NCBI GenBank assembly: GCA_029432775.1
Contig: JAROAZ010000001.1
Coordinates: 62,001 to 126,000, forward strand
Length of the DNA: 64,000 nucleotides
Reading direction: 5' to 3'
Origin: Pontiellaceae bacterium B12227
GTDB taxonomy: Bacteria > Verrucomicrobiota > Kiritimatiellia > Kiritimatiellales > Pontiellaceae
Position numbers and translations under genes: made by a program. Under the pieces are notes generated by a model that saw only the letters and a program-made list of their open reading frames with translations, was not told the origin of the DNA and did no database searches. Shown in pieces: positions 51,342-59,461 of the stretch. Each line of letters begins with the position of its first letter. Position 1 is the stretch's first letter.

Positions 51342-52799
51342 TTAACCGATGGATGCGACCCATTGGGCCAGCAACCGGGCACCGAATAAGGTCGCTCCGG
51401 GGGCCTGATACGGTTTTGGCGATTCAATCCATGCGGTACCGGCAATGTCCAGATGGGCCCACGGAATGTCTTCCGGAACAAATTCCTGAAGAAAAGCGGC
51501 CGCGGTTGCCGTTCCGGCTCCGCCGGATCGGGACAGGTTGGATAGATCGGCAAAGTCGGATTTCATATCGTCCGTGTAATCTTTAAACAGTGGCAGTTCC
51601 CACAGGCGCTCGCCTGCATCGATTCCGGAGTCTATCAATTCGTTAACGAGTTGTTTGTCGTTTCCGAGAATTGCTGATGCCGAGCTTCCAAGCGCCACAA
51701 TACAGGCCCCTGTGAGGGTCGCGAGATCAACAATTGCGCGGGGTTTATATTCGGCAGCCAGGCCCAGAGCGTCCATGAGGACCAGACGCCCTTCAGCATC
51801 CGTATTAAGAACTTCCACGGTTTTCCCGTTATAGGCTTTGATAATGTCGCCCGGCCGGGTGGCACGGGAGCCGGGCATGTTTTCAGCGGCACCAAGAATT
51901 CCAATCACCGGAACTGAAACATTCATTCGGGCAATCATCTGCATGGCTGTCAGCACGGCCATGCCGCCGCACTTGTCATATTTCATCCAACCCATACCTT
52001 TGCCCGGCTTAAGCGAAATGCCGCCGGAGTCGAAGGTGACGGTTTTTCCGACGAGGACAATCGGTTGGGCCTTTGGATCTGTTCCTTTGTGTTTGAGAAT
52101 GATCATGCGGGCATCTTCTGCGCTGCCCTGGGCAACGGACAGAATTCCGCCGCATCCTTTTTTCTGAAGCTCGGCCTTAGCCATGATCTGACAGGTCAGC
52201 CCTGTTTCTTTGGCCATTTGTCTGGCCCACGTGGCGATCTTGGCCGGGGGGGCTTCATTGCCCGGAAGGTTGGCGAGGTCGGCTGTGCTCAGTAGGGAAA
52301 TACCCTGTTCCTGTGCCGCCTTAACAGCCGTGCGGTCTTTCACAATCCCGCAAAATGTCAGCGAGCAGACCGGGGGCTTTTTTGCGCCGGATTTGAATGT
52401 GGAAAAGTCATAGGTGCCCCAGGCGGCTCCGCGCCCGGCCAGCAGTTGGTAGTCGGCATTCGAAACGTCATTCAGTTTGATTTCAGCTGTCATGGCAAAG
52501 GATTTGAAGCCTGCTGCTCTGCCGGCTTTTACTGCAGCCGCTGCTGCTTGTTCCAGCAGGCCGTTGTAGAAATATTTGGCTTCGCCTATTCCTGTTGCGA
52601 TAATCTGTTTTCCAGCCATTGGAAAAATGGCGCATTGTCCGGCTTCGCCTTTAAATGCTGATTTTTTGATCAATGCGTCAAGTTGCTTCTTCAGTTGAGC
52701 ATGACCAGCGGGAAGCGTGTTCTCCAATCCCTGATAGAAGACAATGAGCGCATCTTTTTTCTGTTCGGCGAGAGGGATGGTGGAAACGGTAATCTTCAT
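51342..52799 (-). CDS. pepA: Leucyl aminopeptidase (M17 family)
   Basis: A cytosolic dizinc/dimanganese aminopeptidase of 485 residues. The C-terminal catalytic domain shows VLVGKTVTFDSGGISLKPG, MKYDKCGGMAVL, the M17 signature NTDAEGRLVLMDAL, LATLTGACIVALG and PWAHLDIAGTAW. The N-terminal macro-like domain is standard length. In E. coli the homologue also binds DNA at recombination sites, which cannot be judged here. Start ATG 52799 overlaps the stop of the HMA-like lipoprotein gene. FPMAG near residue 60 comes from a palindrome at 52610. Confidence 0.94.
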   Translation of the reverse strand: MKITVSTIPLAEQKKDALIVFYQGLENTLPAGHAQLKKQLDALIKKSAFKGEAGQCAIFPMAGKQIIATGIGEAKYFYNGLLEQAAAAAVKAGRAAGFKSFAMTAEIKLNDVSNADYQLLAGRGAAWGTYDFSTFKSGAKKPPVCSLTFCGIVKDRTAVKAAQEQGISLLSTADLANLPGNEAPPAKIATWARQMAKETGLTCQIMAKAELQKKGCGGILSVAQGSAEDARMIILKHKGTDPKAQPIVLVGKTVTFDSGGISLKPGKGMGWMKYDKCGGMAVLTAMQMIARMNVSVPVIGILGAAENMPGSRATRPGDIIKAYNGKTVEVLNTDAEGRLVLMDALGLAAEYKPRAIVDLATLTGACIVALGSSASAILGNDKQLVNELIDSGIDAGERLWELPLFKDYTDDMKSDFADLSNLSRSGGAGTATAAAFLQEFVPEDIPWAHLDIAGTAWIESPKPYQAPGATLFGARLLAQWVASIG

Positions 52800-53179
52800 T
52801 ATTTCACTCCGTCAGGAATTTTTGCTTTGGGATCAGCAGGGCGATGGTTCACGGAAAAGCCAGAAAGGGCAATGGCTTCTTCAAAATTCATTTTTCGAAC
52901 CATGCTGCTCTTGTATTCAACCGTCATCATCTGAGAGGCGAGGTTGTAATCGCTGTCCATATAACCGGGGACTGATTTGAGCCTGTTCTGAATATATGAA
53001 GCTGCGGCAGGCGTTTTCATGTCCGGTACATGATAGTCGGCCGCAACAATTTCTTTCCTGAAACACCAGAACAGAAAGGTGGGATCCGCTTTTTTTTCTG
53101 CCGATCTGGCCTCTTTGTCGGTGCATCCGGTTAGCATGAAGGAGAGGGATGCTGTGAGAATGATTAAACTGAGTTTCAT
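52799..53179 (-). CDS. Lipoprotein with an HMA-like fold lacking the CxxC metal site
   Basis: A lipoprotein signal (LIILTASLSFMLTGC) leads to ~100 residues. The segment ADYHVPDMKTPAAASYIQNRL, followed by KSVPGYMDSDYNLASQMMTV and later IALSGFSVN, tracks the beta-alpha-beta spacing of heavy-metal-associated domains. The position of MxCxxC is taken by M-K-T-P-A-A-A, so the classical copper site is gone; one Cys remains in FLFWCFRK. It could be a non-metal variant or use other ligands. The ATG at 53179 is chosen over an upstream start at 53227. Coupled to pepA by overlap at 52799. Confidence 0.62.
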   Translation of the reverse strand: MKLSLIILTASLSFMLTGCTDKEARSAEKKADPTFLFWCFRKEIVAADYHVPDMKTPAAASYIQNRLKSVPGYMDSDYNLASQMMTVEYKSSMVRKMNFEEAIALSGFSVNHRPADPKAKIPDGVK

Positions 53180-53216
53180 GATGAACCTTTCTGAACTGTA
53201 TGAATAATGCGGGGCA

Positions 53217-55382
53217 CTATAATTCATGCATCAGTTGATATCTATATATTTCCTTCCACTTTGGAGGGGCCTTGAATCCCTCTTCAAGTAAAAATCGGTA
53301 ATGGATGATTTCTCGCACCAGTTCGGGGAAAATATCTTCGAAAATGTAGCAGAACTCGTGATAGTTTTTTTGCGCTTCGTCAAACCGCCCCTGCAGCTGA
53401 TAAGCAAGTCCCAGCGCAATCATCGGCCCGGGACTGTCCGGATTCTTTTCCCTGATTTTCTCGTAGAGTCTGCTGGCATCTTCAAAGTTTTCACTAAGCA
53501 TCGAAATGTTGGCGGCCAGCTGCATCGCAATATCGGCGTCGTCCGGATAATGTTTCATGATGATCTGGCAGTTGTGCATCGTGCCTTCAATATCGCGGTT
53601 TGCATACGCGCTGTTCATCTGGGCTTCCAGCATTTCAAAGGGAGGCGGTGCTTTCAGCACATTATAGACGAGGTGCACACTGATTACCGCAAATACAGTG
53701 GCGGCCACAACGGCCAGATCAAACCGGTCCGCCTTGACTCTGCGCAGAATTCTGAATAGTAATCCGGTAACCTCACCCTTGGCGTGGTAGCGATATTGGT
53801 GAATGGCCTGCACGTTCATGATGTAGGCCCCCATAACCGGATTAATCGGAAGACGTTTTTCTTTTTCCAAAGCGAGGTCGTGCCATTCCACAAACCCCTG
53901 CAGGGTAATCCGGGAAAAATCGTTCAGCAGTTGACCGTGCGGATCAGCACTGTTCAGAGCCTGAAAAACCAGCAGTTGCTGGAGGAGGGGGAATGATTGG
54001 TCATCCATCGCCGATTTCCGCCAGCTCAAAACGCTCAGGCCGCCCGGAAGTTTTCCGGATTCATGAATGCGTTCGAGAATGTGAATCCTGTGATCATGGG
54101 GAAGTCCTTGCCAGATCAGAGGAACAAATGCGCTGAAGCCCCGGAGTGCCAGTACGTTATCCTTGAGCAGTGCATTCACAAATGCGTTTTCCTGAGGATT
54201 CCAGAACTGGTTCAGCAGGTTGTGTTCGAGCGTGTTGCGTTCCTGCTGAAAGTGGGCCGGGCTTTCGGGCTCCGTTGGTTGTGAGGAGCCGGCCTGGAGC
54301 CGGTTGAAGGCATCAACTTCCGAGATCAGCAGGGCGGAAAGATCGGCGGTTACCAGGTCGGTTTTATATGCCTGGGGAACAATGGCTTCGGCGCTGTTTT
54401 TCCAGCAATGGACCCCTTTGCGCTTGGGGTCGAAATGGTTGAGCAGCCACTGTATGTGTCGCCGGAGTAAAGGAAGGGCGCTGTTTAGAAACGTTTCATC
54501 CTTCCGGACCTGCCACACGGTTTCTATGGTCTTTGCAAGCATGGGTTTGGGGGCTTCGAGAACAGAATGCGTGGCATGCGGGGCAAACTCGACCGGAATG
54601 GCGCCGGCATTGGTTTGTATTTTCAGTACACACAGCAGCAATTCTTCCGCCACCTCAATGTCGATTAATCGCCAGGCCAGTGCCAGTGGATGGATTTCAT
54701 TCACATCCATCAGCGGGATGCTTTTGGCGGACGACTGACACCAGGAAAGGGGAATCGAGCCTTCGGGAGGGCGAAGTGCCTTCATCATGGATTCGGCGCT
54801 GATCACGGCCAAAGCATCGTGATGAGCCATCTCTTCCAACAGATGAATGATGCCTTGACGTTGCTCCAGCTCATGGGTCAGATTTTCTTCAAGATCTTTG
54901 CTGAAATAGCTGTCTGCCGTTTTTTTTGCTTCACTCAGCAAGTGCGAGTTAGCAACCAGACAAAACCGGTTGTCGCGTATTCCGATGAGAACGACGCCTG
55001 AGTCATTTTCCAACCATTGGAAACCATCTTCCAGTTTCAGATTCAGCTTTGAAGATAGAACAGGAGCGGACATTCCATCAAAACGACCCCAAAGAATACC
55101 CGGTTCCGGCATGAGAACTTCGGCTCCCACGCTCTGTTTCTTTCGTTCGAAATAGGTGCAGAACCCATTAAATAGCAGATTGGTGCGGCTTCCTTTCGGG
55201 ATATCAACCTGCAGGGACCAGTCAGGAGCTTCCGTATTTGCAGCAATATGTCCCGGTGTTTCCAGTGTTTGGAAAAAACGGGCGGAGCTGTTTGCACGAT
55301 AACTGGCACTGCAGTTTCGCGGTTCTAAGGTCCACTCGGAAAACCATGGGTGGTCGGGATAGGAACGGAAGATAAAATTCAT
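53217..55382 (-). CDS. Membrane protein with a GH63/GH37-like (alpha/alpha) domain and C-terminal TPRs
   Basis: Residues ~1-500 resemble an (alpha/alpha)6-toroid glycosidase of the trehalase/MGH type: WRLIDIEVAEELLLCVL, LLRRHIQWLLNHFDPKRKGVHCW, YKTDLVTADLSALLISEVDAFNRL and LLNQFWNPQENAFVNALL are characteristic helices. A transmembrane helix (~560-580, LAVVAATVFAVISVHLVYNVL) and three to four TPR repeats (YPDDADIAMQLAANISMLSE, DSPGPMIALGLAYQLQGRFD) follow. No signal peptide is evident, so the enzyme-like part is probably cytoplasmic. Catalytic acids were not assigned. Palindromes at 55008 (FQWLE) and 55260 (FQTLE) lie in the N-terminal part. Confidence 0.6.
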   Translation of the reverse strand: MNFIFRSYPDHPWFSEWTLEPRNCSASYRANSSARFFQTLETPGHIAANTEAPDWSLQVDIPKGSRTNLLFNGFCTYFERKKQSVGAEVLMPEPGILWGRFDGMSAPVLSSKLNLKLEDGFQWLENDSGVVLIGIRDNRFCLVANSHLLSEAKKTADSYFSKDLEENLTHELEQRQGIIHLLEEMAHHDALAVISAESMMKALRPPEGSIPLSWCQSSAKSIPLMDVNEIHPLALAWRLIDIEVAEELLLCVLKIQTNAGAIPVEFAPHATHSVLEAPKPMLAKTIETVWQVRKDETFLNSALPLLRRHIQWLLNHFDPKRKGVHCWKNSAEAIVPQAYKTDLVTADLSALLISEVDAFNRLQAGSSQPTEPESPAHFQQERNTLEHNLLNQFWNPQENAFVNALLKDNVLALRGFSAFVPLIWQGLPHDHRIHILERIHESGKLPGGLSVLSWRKSAMDDQSFPLLQQLLVFQALNSADPHGQLLNDFSRITLQGFVEWHDLALEKEKRLPINPVMGAYIMNVQAIHQYRYHAKGEVTGLLFRILRRVKADRFDLAVVAATVFAVISVHLVYNVLKAPPPFEMLEAQMNSAYANRDIEGTMHNCQIIMKHYPDDADIAMQLAANISMLSENFEDASRLYEKIREKNPDSPGPMIALGLAYQLQGRFDEAQKNYHEFCYIFEDIFPELVREIIHYRFLLEEGFKAPPKWKEIYRYQLMHEL

Positions 55383-55464
55383 TTCAAAATAGTGTTTGTT
55401 GTGCGCCTTTACTTCAAGCGAAAATCCTGTGCGAAGGCTTTAATAAATTTCATCAAGGTTTACG

Positions 55465-55492
55465 TTGACGCCGAGTCAAAACTTGCTATTAA
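55465..55492 (+). promoter_or_regulatory. Sigma-70 promoter upstream of rpoD
   Basis: TTGACG (55465-55470), 16-bp spacer, TATTAA (55487-55492). A second, perfect TATAAT lies at 55510-55515 but with a poor -35. Confidence 0.48.
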
Positions 55493-55550
55493 TTATCGGC
55501 TTTCTTCACTATAATAGGTGAACTGTACACTTTTATAAATAAGGACAACC

Positions 55551-57488
55551 ATGGCTGTTTCGAAAAAGAAGACCTCTGCGAAGAAAACTTCATCTAAAAA
55601 AACTGCAAAAACAGAAAAGGAAACGGCCACGATCAAAGTTGCCAAAAAAGCCGCTGCACCCGGAACCAAAATAACGCCCGCCAAAAAGACGGCCGCAAAG
55701 AAGGCTCCGGCGAAAAAGAAAGCTGCTGCCAAAAAAGCCCCGGCAAAAAAAACGGCGAAAAAGAAAGTAACCGAAAGTGCGGCAACCACAGAGGCGAAGG
55801 CTCAGGAAGCTAAAGTTGCGGCGACCGTGGCTGCCGTTGATGAAGCAACGGCCGGCGGAGTTTCGCTGATGGATCGTGAAGAACGGAACGATCGGATTAA
55901 AGAGCTGATGGCTCTGGCATCCGACCACGGCTTCCTTACGTTCGAGGATATTAACGAAGCGTTTCCGGAAGATCTGGTTGTTGTTGAGGATATCGACAAG
56001 ATTGTCGGGCTTCTCCAGAGTATGGAAATTGATATTATCCGTCAGGATGATGTTGAAGAATATCAGGCCCGTCTCGAAAAAGAGCAGGCCGACAAACAGA
56101 GCGCCCGTTCGGATGTGCTGGATGATCCGGTTCGCATGTACCTCAAGCAGATGGGGCAGGTTCCACTGCTGACACGCGAGCAGGAAGTGGAAATTTCCAT
56201 GCGCATAGAGGAAGCGGAAATCCACACGACCAAGATGTTCAACCGTCTGGGCTGTGCTACCGATGCTTACCTGGGAGTGATTGAGCGCCTGGAAATGGGT
56301 AAAGAGCGTTTTGACCGGATTATTTCGGATAAACACGTGGAGTGTCGTGAAGATTATTTCAATGATCTGCCCAAAGTGCTTAAAGGCATCGATCGAAATC
56401 GCGAATTGAAGCTGAAGTATTTCCTGGAGTACTCCAAATCCAAAAAGGACAGTCCGGAACATAAGAAGTCCGTGAAAAACTTCGATAACGCTCAGGGACG
56501 TCTGTCTGAATATTTCAAGCAGTTACACTTCAAGCAGAAGGCGATTGAAGACGTGGTGCCGGAAGTCGATAAGTATCATAACAAGATGAAGGAGCTTCTC
56601 GAGGAAGTGGAACGTCTGAAAAAGAGCCGTGCAAAAAGTGCGAACACGGATCTGCGGGGCGTACGTAAAGAAATCAAAGAGCTGGAGTCCTATCTGCAGA
56701 TGGAGCAGAAAGACTTCATGAAGCACCATGCCGAGCTGAAGGTGTGGCTGCGCAAAGGCCTGAAGGCCAAGACGGAAATGATTGAGGCCAACCTGCGTCT
56801 CGTGATTTCTATTGCAAAAAAATACACGAACCGCGGCCTTTCCTTCCTCGACCTGATTCAGGAAGGCAACATGGGGCTTATGAAGGCGGTCGAGAAGTTT
56901 GAATACCGTCGCGGTTATAAATTTTCCACGTATGCCACGTGGTGGATTCGGCAGGCAATTACCCGCTCCATTGCTGATCAGGCGCGTACGATTCGTATTC
57001 CGGTTCATATGATTGAAACCATCAATAAACTGATGCGTATTCAGAAACAGCTGCTTCAGGAATTCGGTCGTGAAGCGACTCCGGAAGAGCTGGCCGACGA
57101 AATGGATCTGCCGGTGGAGCGTGTTCGAGCTATACTGAAAATTGCACAGCAACCGATTTCGCTGCAGAGCCCGATCGGTGATAGCGACGATACCCACTTC
57201 GGCGATTTTATTGAGGATAAGTCGGCTGAGAAGCCCGACGAGATGACAGCCTTCAGTCTGCTGAAAGAAAAAATCGGCGATGTGCTGGAAACGCTGACCG
57301 ACCGCGAGCAGGAGGTTCTGACCCTTCGCTTTGGTTTGGTGGATGGGTATCCGCGTACACTTGAGGAAGTGGGCCGTAAGTTTAATGTGACCCGTGAACG
57401 GATTCGTCAGATCGAGGCCAAAGCACTGCGTAAGATGCGTCACCCGACCCGTATCCGCAAACTTGAGGGCTTCCTTGACGGCGAATAA
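55551..57488 (+). CDS. rpoD: Primary sigma factor RpoD with an N-terminal histone H1-like tail
   Basis: Residues ~1-75 are a Lys/Ala/Pro tail with 27 lysines ([20 protein letters not shown]), then region 1.1 (~110-165), region 1.2 ([20 protein letters not shown]), a long non-conserved region (~225-400), region 2 ([60 protein letters not shown]), region 3 and region 4 ([20 protein letters not shown]). At 645 residues it is a full primary sigma factor. The tail is built from the same units as the H1-like protein at 27125. AAGGA precedes the ATG. The ATP-cone kinase gene follows 3 bp later. Confidence 0.95.
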   Translation: MAVSKKKTSAKKTSSKKTAKTEKETATIKVAKKAAAPGTKITPAKKTAAKKAPAKKKAAAKKAPAKKTAKKKVTESAATTEAKAQEAKVAATVAAVDEATAGGVSLMDREERNDRIKELMALASDHGFLTFEDINEAFPEDLVVVEDIDKIVGLLQSMEIDIIRQDDVEEYQARLEKEQADKQSARSDVLDDPVRMYLKQMGQVPLLTREQEVEISMRIEEAEIHTTKMFNRLGCATDAYLGVIERLEMGKERFDRIISDKHVECREDYFNDLPKVLKGIDRNRELKLKYFLEYSKSKKDSPEHKKSVKNFDNAQGRLSEYFKQLHFKQKAIEDVVPEVDKYHNKMKELLEEVERLKKSRAKSANTDLRGVRKEIKELESYLQMEQKDFMKHHAELKVWLRKGLKAKTEMIEANLRLVISIAKKYTNRGLSFLDLIQEGNMGLMKAVEKFEYRRGYKFSTYATWWIRQAITRSIADQARTIRIPVHMIETINKLMRIQKQLLQEFGREATPEELADEMDLPVERVRAILKIAQQPISLQSPIGDSDDTHFGDFIEDKSAEKPDEMTAFSLLKEKIGDVLETLTDREQEVLTLRFGLVDGYPRTLEEVGRKFNVTRERIRQIEAKALRKMRHPTRIRKLEGFLDGE

Positions 57489-57491
57489 GCC

Positions 57492-58829
57492 ATGGGTGCT
57501 CTGAAGACTGTTATTAAACGCGACGGGCAACTGGTCATGTATGACCGGCCCCGTATCGCCAATGCCATTTTTAAGGCCGCCGCTGCATCCAGTGGCGGCT
57601 TTGGCTTTCATGAGGCCGAGCGTTTATCCCTTCTGGTTGAAAATCGCACAGCAGAAAGCTATTCGGCTCAGATCCCGACTGTGGAGGACCTGCAGGATAT
57701 TGTGGAAGCGGTCCTGATGGAAAACGGGCATGTCAAGGTGGCCCGCGCCTATATTATCTATCGCCAGAAGCGCAACGAAGTGCGCGAGGCGCAGCAGGGG
57801 GCGATCGAGGCCACCGATAATATTCCCTACAAGCTGATCTACGAAGTGCTTCGCTGGAACATCGAGCACGGATGTGAATCGGTTGAAGGCATTAACCGGA
57901 TCATAGAGCAGGGCAACTATCCGGACCTGGTGCATGCCTGCGAAAACCGATATTCCAATGAGTGTCGTTCGGCAGGGACGCGTGTGCTGGAGCAAGGCGA
58001 TGACATACGGTTGATCATCGTGGCGGGCCCCTCTTCGTCGGGCAAAACCACCACGACCATTAAAATGGAAGAGCAACTATCCAAAGGTGGGAAAAAGCTG
58101 CGCGCATTCCATGTGGATAACTATTTCTATGATCTGGAGCTACATCCCAAGGATGAATTCGGGGATTATGACTATGAAACCCCGCAGGCGCTGGATATTA
58201 AACTGATAAATAAGCATCTGGAACAATTGCTGGCGGGTAAAACTGTTCTGTTGCCGCATTATGATTTTAAAACGGGAACACGGACGCTGAATGTCCACGA
58301 AATGACCTTGCAGGATGATGAAATCCTGCTGATGGACTGCTTACACGGTCTTTATTCGGATATGACCCGCAGTGTGCCTGATGCGCATAAGTTCCGCCTG
58401 TATATTGAAACGCTGGGTCAGCTCAGAAACGAACGGGACGAATTTATGCGATGGGCCGACCACCGGCTGATGCGGCGAATGATTCGCGACAGCTGGAGCA
58501 GAAATCACACCTTTATGGAAACCCTGACGCACTGGCACTATGTTCGTAAGAGCGAGTTGCAGTACATAATTCCATTCATTGGAAATGTGGATTTTGTCGT
58601 TAACAGTGCCATGCCCTACGAGTTTCCTGTTTTAAAGCACAAGCTGTTTGAGCATTTTCCTGAAGCGATTAACCTATATCGCGATGATTTCAAGCGCCAG
58701 GATGCTTATTTGCGTGCGCAGCGAGTCATGCAGTTTCTCGAGCCGCTTCATGATTATGTCGACCACACCTGTATTCCGGATGACGCACTCTTCAGGGAAT
58801 TTATCGGCGGAAGCCTCTACCAATATTAG
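57492..58829 (+). CDS. ATP-cone/uridine kinase-like fusion protein
   Basis: Residues ~4-92 form an ATP-cone (TVIKRDGQLVMYDRPRIANA, VARAYIIYRQKRNEV), the nucleotide-sensing module of ribonucleotide reductases and NrdR. After a ~75-residue linker comes a uridine kinase/phosphoribulokinase P-loop (VAGPSSSGKTTTT, 179-186), DNYFYD and HYDFKTGTRTL. This predicts a nucleoside kinase under dATP/ATP control. It starts 3 bp after the rpoD stop, so transcription of the main sigma factor and this enzyme are linked. No regulatory helix-turn-helix is seen. The 3' end overlaps the next minus-strand gene by 4 bp. Confidence 0.85.
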   Translation: MGALKTVIKRDGQLVMYDRPRIANAIFKAAAASSGGFGFHEAERLSLLVENRTAESYSAQIPTVEDLQDIVEAVLMENGHVKVARAYIIYRQKRNEVREAQQGAIEATDNIPYKLIYEVLRWNIEHGCESVEGINRIIEQGNYPDLVHACENRYSNECRSAGTRVLEQGDDIRLIIVAGPSSSGKTTTTIKMEEQLSKGGKKLRAFHVDNYFYDLELHPKDEFGDYDYETPQALDIKLINKHLEQLLAGKTVLLPHYDFKTGTRTLNVHEMTLQDDEILLMDCLHGLYSDMTRSVPDAHKFRLYIETLGQLRNERDEFMRWADHRLMRRMIRDSWSRNHTFMETLTHWHYVRKSELQYIIPFIGNVDFVVNSAMPYEFPVLKHKLFEHFPEAINLYRDDFKRQDAYLRAQRVMQFLEPLHDYVDHTCIPDDALFREFIGGSLYQY

Positions 58830-59218
58830 TCGAGGCTCAGGTCGCCGGTAATTCGCAGGTGTTTGCGCTCTTTGTTCACCTGAAGATTCTTGCCGGGAAA
58901 CGCGTTTGCAAGTTCCTGGGAAAGAAGGGCCTCTACCCGGTCCCTCAATTCGAGTTTGATTTTCTTCGAAACGTGCTGGAGCGTTGAAATCCGGATATCC
59001 ACCACATAGCCGGGGCCCAAACGCGAACCGAAGCCGGCGGAATAAGATGCGCCGACATTAAACAGTCCATCCATTTCCGGGTTTGAGGTCACTCCTCGCT
59101 GCGGCCGCGACGGGTGGCGTTTAAATCGGCCTGCATACTCGTCTTCGAGTTGTGCGTCAATTTTGTCAAATAACACCTTCAGTCGGAGTTCCCAGTCTTT
59201 GGCTTTATGATGTCTCAT
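58826..59218 (-). CDS. Conserved hypothetical protein
   Basis: A 130-residue protein with no signal peptide or transmembrane segment, rich in Arg/Lys. Its most structured part, YVVDIRISTLQHVSKKIKLE followed by LRDRVEALLSQEL, suggests an alpha/beta fold. I do not recognise the family. It overlaps the kinase gene tail to tail and has no companion on its own strand. Coding is supported by clean length and codon use like its neighbours. Confidence 0.5.
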   Translation of the reverse strand: MRHHKAKDWELRLKVLFDKIDAQLEDEYAGRFKRHPSRPQRGVTSNPEMDGLFNVGASYSAGFGSRLGPGYVVDIRISTLQHVSKKIKLELRDRVEALLSQELANAFPGKNLQVNKERKHLRITGDLSLD

Positions 59219-59375
59219 AGGCAGATGAAAAAAGAGGTTGTTGTCGAAAAAGACAAGCCGGATGTCGGATTACTTCTCTTTCTCTTGGGATAGAATTGGT
59301 AAACACCCGAAACTCGGATGACCTTGTACGTGAATATACCTGCAGTTTCCTAACCTTTTTTTTATCCCGCAAGGT

Positions 59376-59403
59376 TTGACTTATTTTGGCGAATCCCTAT
59401 CCT
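59376..59403 (+). promoter_or_regulatory. Sigma-70 promoter of pckG
   Basis: TTGACT (59376-59381), 16-bp spacer, TATCCT (59398-59403); transcript start predicted ~50 nt before the ATG at 59462. Confidence 0.6.
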
Positions 59404-59461
59404 TTCGCGAAATTTCGAATCAATTATTGGGTCTCAAAACTAACACATGGAGGTTTACAAC

